Shown: positions 10,166 to 20,889 of the stretch, one piece after another
How the letters are laid out: each line of letters begins with the position of its first letter
Numbering within the stretch: the stretch's first letter is position 1
DNA from: Panax quinquefolius
Lineage: Eukaryota; Streptophyta; Magnoliopsida; Apiales; Araliaceae
Length of the DNA: 64,000 nt
Assembly: GCA_020205615.1 (NCBI GenBank)
Contig: CM035164.1
Span: 957,501 to 1,021,500, forward strand
Reading direction: 5' to 3'
Position numbers and translations under genes: made by a program
Notes under the pieces: model-generated
Databases searched by the model: none
Told to the model about the DNA's origin: nothing
Seen by the model: only the letters and a program-made list of their open reading frames with translations

Positions 10166-10918
10166 AATTTCTGTCTCACCTACAAATTGTCATCCATCAT
10201 CATTGGCTCTAAATTTAGAGATTCAACCCAGATAAAATGTACTTGTTTGTTTTTTCAAGAAATCATGCTACAACCAGGTATGACTGTTGTGGGGGTGCGC
10301 CCAAGGATTTAGTCAGATTTTCAGAGAGATCAAGATAATTTGGATAGCAACAAAGACAGAGGAAGCAAAAGAGCAAAAACCCATCTTCAAAAAAAGGCAA
10401 AAATTGCCTTGAGAAATGCTGTAATGCAAGGCATACATATGCTGTATAGCCCATACTAGATCTTGATAGTAAAATTTAGGCAGGTATCTATCTCTCTTTC
10501 ATGTCTATACATTATGTATGTACAATATACATTTTTATATATATTTACCTATAATGATTTAAAAATATTGCATTACTGGCATCTGCTCGAAGGCGGCCAA
10601 CAGAACAGTAACTTTGCATACAAGAAATCCCTTCATTCCGAATACAAGTTCTTTTGGCCTCACCACCATGGTATCATTTCTTGAACAAAATTTCACCGTA
10701 ATCATGACCTCTTACGTAAACTGTATTCGTCAAACGAGTGACAAAACTTTAGCATTATTCTAATAACGAACATGGTACATTATTCAAAACTGGGCAAGGC
10801 TATATTATATCCTCATTGTTTTTTCTTTTATCTATTTATTTATTTTTATATCTTAACATCCTTGTTGCATTTGAACTTCCATCAAATTGGAACTCCTTAT
10901 TTTTGGGAAGGCGCTAAC

Positions 10919-11466
10919 CTGATTCAGGGCTGATCCATAGAGCTTTAATTTTCTGCAGTTTAGGTCCCTCAAAGGTGAATACATCAACTGAACCCCTCTT
11001 TGGAAATGGAGAGTACATCAGAGACAACGTTGTTAGTTGATTGCATTAGCTGATCTTTACTTGAACTAGCTGGTATCCTCTGTAAGAACGAGTCGCCATT
11101 TTCATCTATCAAACAAAGCAGTATTCCAGAATTCATGTCGGTCAGACCCGATCCATAAAAACCACTAGTTTTTAGCTCAACCTTGTACAAGGACTCCAAT
11201 CCGCCTACTTTGAGAGATGTCACCAACTTCTCCAGTGAGAAATCTGTGCATACATTTGCTTCTGTTGCTGATAAAAGACGAGAAGGTTTTGCATACTCCG
11301 GAAAATCTAAAGTAGAACCTTGATCAATAAATGACAAGAAACCATTTAAACAATTTATTGCAACTACGAATCGGACAAAAAATAATTTGAGCATCTGTAG
11401 CCAATACTTGTCAGAAATGGTGTCATTCACAACTGGGTATTCCCAAGAATGTGAATTCTGTTCCAT
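10919..11466 (-). CDS. Unrecognised exon-like ORF, possibly frameshifted
   Basis: Open from 11466 to 10984 (about 160 codons), with non-repetitive, gene-like composition: LDFPEYAKPSRLLSA, GLESLYKVELKTSGFYGSG, GILLCLIDENGDSFLQRIPA. Just before its stop, another frame carries on with RGSVDVFTFEGPKLQKIKA and ALWISPESG up to a GTTAGC donor (10913-10918). One frameshift therefore seems to separate two parts of one exon. The second part resembles lipid- or ligand-binding beta-sandwich domains of the PLAT type, but that is a loose impression. The start is uncertain; the real exon may begin near 11310 at an AG acceptor. No neighbouring exons could be tied to it. Confidence 0.4.
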
Positions 11467-11479
11467 GTATTTATAGAAC

Positions 11480-11670
11480 TCAACAGGTTATGATAACAAG
11501 TTATAGCTAGGAGTCCCACTGAATCAGTTCATGACTTGAGATGCATCCGTAGCCTATTCTAATGATCAAAAATTGTGTCATACCATGTTATACAATGTTA
11601 TACAATTTGAACAGGTCATAAAACAGGCAGTTACAGCTAGGAGCCCACTGAACCAATAGATGACTTTGCC
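11480..11670 (+). repeat. Imperfect local duplication
   Basis: 'agttatagctaggagtccca' at about 11500 and 'agttacagctaggagcccac' at about 11629 are followed by similar 'ctgaatcagttcatgactt' and 'ctgaaccaatagatgactt'. Spacing is about 128 bp. Non-coding. Confidence 0.55.
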
Positions 11671-12737
11671 TCGTAGGCACTAAGAATCATACTTGTCCAT
11701 CTACTAGAGCTCATTATTTTCTTATGGCCTATCACTTGATCTTTACTATGGTAAGACCAGTGTCCTAACTGCCTAGGCAAAATGGGCCCCCAAAACACCT
11801 TGATTTGGTCTAGTTGGCCGCCTGGGTGCGCAAGATTTTCATAAGCAATTATAGAAACAGTATAGGTCTAAATATAAAGAGCATATTTTTTTCATCGAAA
11901 ACTACAATTTAGAATCTCTACACCTAATATGTGCTTTATATAATTCTCCTTGTATTTTATTGGAAGCAATAATATGCTTGTTACAAATGAAATGTCCTTT
12001 AATTTTCATTGGAAGCAATTCAACATCATCCCTTTTAAGACATTGATGTTCTCATTATAATATGTAGATAATTGATAACAATATGTTATTTTGTTTGAAG
12101 AAATGAATTCACTTGTATACAATAATACAAATATATAGTAAACAAAAGTACCTAGGAAAACTCCTAGGCGACCTAGGACATAGATGTACCCCCCTCCGCG
12201 GCTCAACCAGATAAAGCTTTTTAAAACATTGCTTAAAGCTTCCGCAGCTGATAAAACTTAACAGCTGGATTTTTAACAAAAAATGGTTCAATTGAAAGGT
12301 TGAATGAAAGATGAAGGAAGGCACATTAAGGCTATTGATTGACGAACATATCCACCATACACACACACTATGAATCACTATAACATCAGAGTAACTTGTG
12401 GTAAATGGGAAATACTATAAAAAATTTAAATTTATCTGAAATAATGAAATTTCTAAGTGGAAAGGAATGGAGTCCCATCACTCCCATCCCATGCAACTTG
12501 AAGAATGGCAGATTATAGTTTAGCATGGAAGGGGCAGGACAAAACACTTCTAGAGGCCCGCATGAGGAACATACCTCATAGAGTTGTACAAACACCGCAG
12601 GTAGCCCAATCCTAAGCACAGCATCCCAAATTGTTTAGAACAAAAGTTCCAATAGAAAATACTCGAAGCAAGTTTGTGTAATCCAAAAGACTTGTCATGA
12701 ACTTGTGAATACAAAGTCTGTAAATCATAACAGGAAC
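11671..12737. other. Non-coding, nothing recognised
   Basis: Short minus-strand ORFs (12386-12619 and others) have no family resemblance, no splice context and low-complexity content. I see no gene or repeat that I can name. Confidence 0.4.
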
Positions 12738-12902
12738 TATCAATAAATATGCCTACATTTGTTTGTAGATAACTATATCTTGCAGCCTTTAGAAGGTCCT
12801 TTTTTAACTATTAAAAAATATATCAATAAATATGCCTACATTTATTTGTAGATAACTATTAAAAAATATATCTTGCAGCCTTTAGAAGGTCCTTTTTTAA
12901 CT
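12738..12902 (+). repeat. Tandem duplication, ~80-bp unit, two copies
   Basis: 'tatcaataaatatgcctaca' begins both copies (about 12738 and 12820). Both end with 'tgcagcctttagaaggtcct' and a T run. The second copy has an extra 'taaaaaatata'. Copies are nearly identical, so the event is recent. Confidence 0.85.
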
Positions 12903-13233
12903 GCTGACATATAGGTAGAATTTGTTCAAGGATCTTAAAGAAGTACCATATCTGAACGAGTATCGGCATCTGAACAAAGACATATATTCGACGAAATTAT
13001 TATACACATAGAATAATAAGAATTTTGACAATGCATAAAAAGATTAATTATATCTGTAAAATCAAATTATTATTCTGCATGCTATTGATCAGAAAAGTTT
13101 GATTACTGACATATACCAGTATTTTAAAAGGTCAAGTTCATTAAATACATATGTCCACTCACATTAAGGATATGCTTTCTTCATAATGAGTGAAACTCAT
13201 GTACATGCCTGAATTTTCACAAGTATAATAATA

Positions 13234-13511
13234 CTACCTCCGTTCCTAAAAGATTGTCGTTTAAAGTTTTGGCACATGAATTAAGAAAGTATCATTTACC
13301 AAGTAAAATTTGTTTGAAATTCCATCACTACCCCTTTATGGGAAATTGAAAACTATTAATACAAGGGAGAGAATTTCTTGGGACAATGAGAGAAGGTAGG
13401 GGTAATATAGGAAAGTAAATAATTTATTCACCTTGAAAGTTGTAAACGACAAACTTTTTGGAACAAATTTTTTCTTCTAAAACGACAATCTTTTAAGAAC
13501 GGAAGGAGTAG
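13234..13511. mobile_element. Stowaway-like MITE, 278 bp
   Basis: Inverted ends of about 30 bp: 'ctacctccgttcctaaaaga' on the left, mirrored by 'tcttttaagaacggaaggag' then TAG on the right. Flanked by TA on both sides. The CTNCCTCCGTTCC terminus and TA duplication are those of Tc1/mariner Stowaway MITEs. The interior is AT-rich with no ORF. Confidence 0.85.
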
Positions 13512-13513
13512 TA

Positions 13514-14154
13514 CCAAATCTCACCCTCCGTATTTGCATTGGAAAATGCTAACAAACCCTTAAATGTCACAAATATTTCCCCACCAACCTATGTCACAAC
13601 CAATAACATAGATTAATATTGTCCCCAGCAAATTAGAAAATTTAGTGGTATTTATTGGTTTATATAGCCTTAATCATTTAATTATCAGCTAGTAGCAACT
13701 AAAGATTAATTTAATCATATCAAGTTAAAAAAAGAAACAAAAAACAGCCACTTAAATTGTACTCTATCTAGTTAAGAAGTAAATGACAATTGAGTAAAAA
13801 AGATGCAAAGAAACATAAGCTCTATACTCAAAATCACTTTGATTCCTACAAAAAATAAAAATAAAAGGGCAATCCATAATGTCTCAAATATTAAAACACC
13901 AAAATTTACTGTAGTTGTATATATCCACAAAACTCTTTATTACCTTGATAAGCTGATTTTTTGGAATAAAGAAGAAAGTGAAAGTGACGAGCTTGAGAGT
14001 CCTTATATGAAAGGGGTTAAAGGGTTTGTGAAGGGTAATGTCTTTTGAGCTGTAGAAATCAGATGCCTTGCTGAAAGTAACTCCATTTCTGCAATTTATT
14101 GAGCTTAAAATCAGCTTCAGTCCTTCAATAATCAACTATATGTATATATACACA

Positions 14155-14199
<45 letters not shown>

Positions 14200-14323
14200 C
14201 AAGAGAGAGAAAAGGAGAAAGAGACCTGATTATGGAGCTAAAATCTTCTGAATTTTTTTCTCAGCAAACAATTACAGAGGTGATTCAATTTGGATATTTA
14301 GTAAGAAACACAACAATGCTGTA
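13514..14323. other. Intergenic AT-rich stretch
   Basis: No coding region supported. Contains an AT dinucleotide run at 14157-14197. It is the insertion flank of Gypsy A, whose LTR begins at 14324 after GCTGTA. Confidence 0.5.
14157..14197. repeat. (AT)n microsatellite
   Basis: About 20 uninterrupted AT units. Confidence 0.95.
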
Positions 14324-15772
14324 TGTAACACCCCCTTCCCAAAATAGAAAGAGAGGTTACTCATAACACAACAAAACTAAGGAAGATCACAGGGCTCTAA
14401 ACCACAAAAGAATAATCTCATAATAATTCAATGTCATATGACAAACCATAATAAATGCCACACTGGCTCAATCCACAATCTAAAATACTTATTACAACTT
14501 TAAATAAATCAATGTATTGAAACCTAACAAAATATATCAAAACTATTGGATTAAAGGAAGCTCTCGTCACACTTGCCCTTGGTCCCCTGATTACTGCCCT
14601 TAAGAAAAAAACACGGCATGAGCCAAATGCCCAATGACGGATATAGAATACAATTAATGAACCAAATAACTAACTCAATTTAAATGAAATGAGATGAAAT
14701 GAATCAAACGAAACGAAGCGAACAAAACTAACACAACGAAATAGTAAAAGGTGAATCAAATGGTCAGGTGTTATTTCATACCGAGCTCGAAACAAAATAG
14801 AATATACCTTGCCACACAGTAAGTCAAATAATGCCACACAGCCAAATCACATAATGCCACATGGTGTAAGTCACACACATTGGACCGCGAATCCAATGCA
14901 TGTAAAATCGAAAGGCGTGTTTAGGCACAAACATCACCAATCCATGAGCGAGCGAGCGAAACTAGGAATTAGACCCATCGCCTCCCACAACAAAACACCA
15001 ATGGCCAACTCCCATTGGAGCACAAAACGGAGACGCCGTGGACTGATCACATCGCCACGGAAGGTGTCATGCCTCGGTGCCAAGAGGACATGCCTGTGGT
15101 ACCCCCACAGGTGGTTATAGCTCAGGTATACCCTACGGTATTCTAACAAAAATATTATGTCACAACACATGCGACACAATATCAACACAAATGGGTTCTA
15201 ACGTGTATATGTTAAACTAAAACGAAATATCAACATAAAGTCTACAAATATATTAACATGTACTTTCTACAAAGATCGAAATAAATATTAGCCATGACAC
15301 ACTGTACCAAAGAGTACAATTACTAATTTCAATTACTAATGCCAAAATGAAACATTCTCAATTTAAGAAAGAACAATTATGAGAAGCAAAACTAAATTTG
15401 AAACGAATAACAAACGAACAAATTAAAAACAAAAGAGTCTCATTTGAAAGAGTACGAATCCCGTACACGGAATCGATAATGCAATACCAAAGTATATTAA
15501 AAACAAACTCGTTTAGACTCTCTCCGATTCAACCTAAATAATTTAATAAAATTTTATTACAATTCAATCATTAATAATATAATACAAAAAAATTTATTAT
15601 TAAAATATAACATATATATATATATATGCGTGTGTGTGTATATAATGAAATAAACGCCGGCACTTCTGCAGGCAACTAACATGGTTTGTACATATGCATG
15701 ATATATATATAATAATAACGAAATCAATGATCCAATCCACGCCTGCAATCAACATAATATATAATCCTTATT

Positions 15773-15809
<37 letters not shown>

Positions 15810-16265
15810 CATACCTCCCTTCCCAGATTCATTAACATGCAAGAATACCATTATATAAAGTAATATATATACATAGATGGCAATTGTCCCTACTATTTAA
15901 TTAATAGAATGAATAACTACACACGCCAACTTACTTGAATTCGGAAATCAAAGTGCTGCCCAATTTTTTTTTCTTTTCTCCTTTCAAATATCGATTGGTA
16001 GCATACTTCTTTCTTTCTTTTTCGAGCGATTCGTATCAAATAATGTCAAGTAAATTAGGTTTAGTTATTTATTCATTAAAAAAATAGATTTTATTAATTA
16101 ATATATTTATTAACTCCCCAAATTTTAATAGAATTTTAAAATTACACAATTATAAATTTGACCCACTTAATTTAAAGCCCAATTTTACCTATTTAATTTA
16201 CCCATCACTTATTATTACATTAGCCCACAAAAATTAAATGATTATTTTTTTTTTGGGGTATTACA
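14324..16265 (-). repeat. 3' LTR of Gypsy A, 1,942 bp
   Basis: On the minus strand it begins TGTAATACCCC and ends GGGGGTGTTACA. It aligns by eye along its length with 55541-57530 and 62487-64000. It contains AT runs near 15610 and 15780. Confidence 0.9.
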
Positions 16266-16330
16266 TCACCTACCCCTTAAAAAGGATTCCGTCCCCGGAA
16301 TCAAAAGAATAGAACACACCTAATTTTCAA

Positions 16331-16985
16331 AGAGATACGGATATTCCGCTCGAATAGACTCCTCCATCTACCATGTAGCCTCCCGCTCCGAATGATTTCT
16401 CCATAAAACTTTAACAAATCGGAATAGTCTTCCTCCTCATAATTCGCTCTTGACGATCCAAAATCGCGTCGGCATTGTTCTCACAAGTAAGATCATCCCG
16501 AATCTTATCGAATCGGATATTGCACCACATGCAACGGATGATAATGATAACTCCTTAACAAACACATGGAACACATTATGCACGTGAGCTAGTCTGCGAG
16601 GCAAAGCTAACCGATCTGTGACTTCACCAACCCTTTCCAAAATCTCAAATGGACCGATATAACGTGGACTAAGCTTCCCTTTTAACCCAAATCGACGAAT
16701 GCCCTTCCAAGGAGAAACTTTTAGAAACACATGCTCACCAGGTTCAAATTCTAAAGTCCTCCTATGCTTATCAGCATAACACTTCTGCCGTGATCGAGCC
16801 GACTTCAATTTCTCTTTAGCCACCGCTACCTTCTCCGTAGTGATTTGGACTAACTCAGGCCCTTCTATGGCCCTTTCGCCAACCTCATCCCAACAAGTTG
16901 GTGCCCGACATTTCCTACCATACAATGCCTCAAATGGGGCCATTCCAATACTTGCATGCCAAATTTGTTGTTGTAAGAAATTCAA
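16331..16985 (-). pseudogene. Gypsy A integrase C-terminus and chromodomain-like end
   Basis: Open reading 16985-16437 carries MAPFEALYGRKCRAPTCWDE and FEPGEHVFLKVSPWKGIRRF, then GPFEILERVGEV and LAHVHNVFHV, the GPY/F region of Gypsy integrases. In shifted frames follows ILDRQERIMRRKTIP then KVLWRNHSE, the chromodomain-type tail that in the family guides integration to heterochromatin. The tail is frameshifted here. Confidence 0.85.
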
Positions 16986-17823
16986 CTAAGCTCAAATAGT
17001 CATCCCATTACACGACCACTCAAGTGCACAAGACCTCAACATGTCCTCCAACGTCTCGAATAGTCCTTTCAGATTGCCCATCATTTGGATGAAAAGAAAT
17101 CTTGAAGTTGAGCACAGTAAGACCCGAAATTTTATAAATAAAGATGAATTTTCTATAAATATTATTTTTGAATATTATGGAATAAATTTGATATAATGTT
17201 ATAGTTGTGGGTAATATTTATAAATTTTGCAAAGTATCAAGTGGTTATATTATTCGATTGGTCGAGGGAATATTCGGTTTAGCGAGGAATATTAAATGAT
17301 AACTACTCAATCATTGGTGGACCTATGTAATTATTGTCGGATTGAGAAAAGCGACAAAAATATTTTATTGAAATAACGGCGGAAGTTTTACCGTTGATCT
17401 TGTTGAACTACTCGGTAGTAAAAAAAATACGATGTCGTGTGGTTGCATAGTAGCTACACGGTATTGATTATTGATACTTATGTGAGAAGTCACTCGGTTT
17501 GATTCCATTATTGTCGATTAATAATATGAATTATTATAAGCGATAATGACGTTTTATTTTATTAAGTATTATTAACGTAATAAAAGCGAAAACATCTTTT
17601 ATATAAAGCATGAATACTTTATTAAAGTTATTCATAAATAAAATATATTATATTTTATTATGCATAGTGTTATAGTGTTTTTGCATAGTGTTTGCATAGT
17701 AAAATGTTTTTATATAAATAGAATATATTATATTTTATTTAAAAGATTTTGCTTTAAATATGGACCAGTTAAAGTAAATCAATCTGGACCGCTTAATGGA
17801 TTAATTACTTATGCATTCTATTT

Positions 17824-17840
17824 TCCTATAAATAGAAGCT
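17824..17840 (+). promoter_or_regulatory. Probable TATA box of the Gypsy B LTR
   Basis: CCTATAAATAGAAGC is conserved at about 25050 in the 3' LTR. The unit array lies about 270 bp downstream, so it would be transcribed. Confidence 0.5.
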
Positions 17841-18099
17841 CATTCCTTCATTATTTTCTTACGAATTCAATCGAAACTCTAGAGAGAAACTATAGAGAGA
17901 AAGAAGAAAAGTATTCTCGCTACTTCACTTTGCCAATATTCAGGTTCTTCTAGGTAGAGAATATTATTTGTTGTACAGTAAAAAGGGTGTTATTCTTTTG
18001 TATTCATGAAGAGAACTTCTTTTGTTATTCCATTCTTATTTATTACATTGGAATAACTTTTGTATATCTGGAATCCCTATACTTGGTGATCTTCTTCTT

Positions 18100-18440
18100 T
18101 TATTCCATTCTTCTATTATTCTGTTGGAACATCCTCATGCATGTGTTTTACACCTAACTGGTTTCCGTCTTTATTATTATTACATTTGGAACATCACATG
18201 CATGTGTTTTACACCCAGGACCTAGTTAAAATCTTTATTATTCTCGTTGGAACATCACATGCATGTGTTTTACACCTGACTGGTTCCGTCTTTATCATTA
18301 CATTGGAATATCCTATCGTGTGTTTTACAGGATGCAGTTCCATCTTTATTATTACATTGGAACATCCAGCCGGTGTGAATTTCACGACTGGTTCCGTTAT
18401 TATTATTCTCGCTGGAATAACTTTATCTATCTGAATCTGC
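18100..18440 (+). repeat. Tandem array of ~60-bp units in the B 5' LTR
   Basis: About six units share 'ggaacatcacatgcatgtg', 'ttttacacc', 'actggttccgtc' and 'tttattattacatt'. Each holds a CATGCATG palindrome or a remnant of it, and GTTCC paired with GGAAC about 20 bases later. The repeated short ORFs here are by-products of the units. Confidence 0.85.
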
Positions 18441-19689
18441 ATGCGTGGTGATTTCTTTTGTTATTCCATTCTTTATTTTACCCAGGTTGGTTAAAACTTT
18501 GACTTATACTCCATGAAATTAGTAGAATATCCTTGATATTTGCGTTTCATCCAATATCTTTCATGGAAATATTCTTCCGATCATTCTTGAATTTTACTCT
18601 ACAAAACAATGTCATGTTGACAATTTGGACGTTAATAATTCTGGATAAAATAATTCTTGAACTTGTTTTATTGAATTCTTATATCATTGTCATCATCCTC
18701 ATGTTTATATTTTTTTAAAAGTCATCGTGGCACATAGTGTATAGATGGACTTGGTATGATTATGACCGAGAGAGACTATTGATTGTGTCATCATGGCCGT
18801 AATGTTACAAATGATGTGGTAAAAATCCTCGATGGTAGTAGTGCATTGATGGGCGATTGTTGGCATGATCATGACCATTAATGAATACACAACTATTCTT
18901 GGCCGTAGTGCGTGAATAATTGTGGTCGTGATACTAAAGAATATCCTTGGCCGTAGTGCGGGGGGTGATTCGATGATGTGGATTATTTATTAAAATTTGA
19001 GTCTCAAATATAACGATGATGAAAAACTTTTAAATCATAAAAGATAGTAGATTTTATTTTCTACTTGACTCTTTTAATGGATTGCTTGTTCATTGCAGTT
19101 AAACTTGATGTTTATTATATTTTATCGGTTTAACACTATTGAAGGCTAATGATAATTTATTCGCATTATCTTAGTCATAATATTTTTTCTTGGGCTAGTT
19201 GAGCTCACCCTTTCTTTCACCGCTTCTCTTGAAAAATGAGAACATAAATTTGGGACGAGTCGGGGAATGGAGTAATGGTCCGGAGGATAGCATTAGTAGT
19301 CCTCACTATTACGTGAAATAGTGTGATAATAATTGTAATGAGGACTCCTTTTGAGTTTGTATAATATCTAGTAGATAATATTTGTATTCAAACTCATGAT
19401 TTATGTAAGTATTATACCACTTCGGTTATATTAGTAAGTTGTATTTAAATTACATACCATGTATCGACTACCCAAGATGGGTGATGTATACCTAAATTTG
19501 GGGCGTCACGGTTGGTATCGAGCTTGAGGATATGATCCTGGCTAAGATGTGAGAATAGTACTAGGAGGGAGAGCAGGGGAATACCTTGTTAGTATGACCT
19601 ACCTAAGTTTATGTGCTATTTTATTGGTCTGACGAGAATATAGGGATAATTTGTTACATGTCAATTAACCTTTTGTTTTGTGGCGATGT

Positions 19690-20795
19690 CTGAAAATGAC
19701 ATCTCGAGAATGTTGAGAATAGCATGGAGCACGAGCGATCGTTGATTCGCCACATATCAATAATCGAGGATAATGTGCATCGAGGAAGGCGACAATCCTC
19801 ATGCAAACAACAACACCGACCAAATGATGAATGATCAAATGTTCGAGAGGCTTTATCTGATTTATGCAACAAGAAAGCGAGAGCGACTCACATCCCAAAA
19901 CGTGGGTGGAAACACGGAAAACTCTCGGCGGTCACCGCTTAAACAATTCAAGGAGCTGGGACCACCGGAGTTTAAGGAGAGCCAAAACCACTTCAGGCGG
20001 AAGCATGGATAAAGCAGATTACCAAGATATTTGATGTCTTGGGATGCTCAGAGAGCAAAAGGTTCCCTTTTACGCTTTATGTTGCGCGGAGAGAGCAGAT
20101 TCTTGGTGGGAATCGGTAAAACGTACTCAACTTCTTTGTCTTGAAGATATCTTGGGAGAAGTTCGAGTCGTTTTCAACGACAAATACTTTCACGAAAGTA
20201 TTCGCCACATGAAGGAGGTGGAGTTTATCAAGTTGGAAAAAAACAATATGGCCAGGTGTCGCCATACGATACGAGGCAAAATTTGCGGAGTTATCACGGT
20301 TTCGTCCCACTTGGTGGATAATGAAGAGAGAATGGCACGAATGTTTTTAAGAGGTTTGAAGTCGAGATACGTCAACATCTTATTTCTCATAAACCGTGTT
20401 TGTATTCGGATGTTGTAAATAGGGCTCGATTAGTGGAGCGCGATAACGAGTCAACGAACTAAAAGAGAGCGGCGGAAAAATTATAATACCGTGAGAGTAG
20501 TCATCGAAGCGGTGACAACAAGCGTGGAGGAATCAATAGGCGAGATATCTGGTAACCACTTGGTGGTAATCGAGGCCAAAACAATAAGAATGGACATTTC
20601 AAGAAAGCGGAGATTCAATGATGATGGAAAGACGTCGAAGACCAAAGACCCGTTGTTAAGGAAGGAGAAAGACCACCTATCATATGCTTCAAATGCGGAG
20701 AAGAGGGACACATCGGTCCGAATATGTGCCATCCGTCAAAAGCATGTTATAATTGTGGAAGAGAAGGTCACTTAGCTCGATTTTGTCGTTTCTGA
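19690..20795 (+). pseudogene. Gypsy B gag remnant
   Basis: N-terminal pieces LKQFKELGPPEFK and FDVLGCSESK, then ADSWWESVKRTQ and RHMKEVEFIKLE match Gypsy gag. At about 20695-20790 two zinc knuckles read CFKCGEEGHIGPNMC and CYNCGREGHLARFC, the second a perfect CX2CX4HX4C. Stops and frameshifts interrupt the frame. Confidence 0.85.
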
Positions 20796-20889
20796 AGACA
20801 AATTCAACTAGGATGGAGGCACCAAAGGTAGTCCCGAAAAAGTCAAAAGCCAGTAGTCTGAGGAGAGCGTTTGTTGTGACCTCCCGGAG

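Larger units (their letters stand above)
17114..19510 (+). repeat. 5' LTR of Gypsy B
   Basis: Starts near TAAGACCCGAAAT and ends GGGGCGTCAC, just before the primer site. Carries a TATA-like CTATAAATAGAAGC at about 17825 and, downstream of it, an array of ~60-bp units (18100-18440). It is similar to the solo LTR at 5283-8419. Confidence 0.9.

Noticed and set aside
9901..10167. 88-residue ORF similar to an ORF at 47134-47319
   Set aside because: Similarity is explained by a shared dispersed DNA repeat in opposite orientations; no splice or coding signal.
12006..12619. Three minus-strand ORFs of 66-89 residues
   Set aside because: No recognisable domain, biased composition, no consistent splice sites.
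14809..15188. ORFs in both directions, similar to those at 31342-31723, 56736-57036 and 63690-63914
   Set aside because: All fall in the same GC-richer part of the A/C-family LTR; they recur because the LTR does.
18022..18451. Several overlapping ORFs with HACVLHLTG-type repeats on both strands (also at 25250-25642)
   Set aside because: They are translations of the tandem ~60-bp units of the Gypsy B LTR, not a repeat protein.
19654..19898. Minus-strand ORFs over the start of Gypsy B
   Set aside because: Antisense to the gag leader, whose plus-strand reading fits the family.
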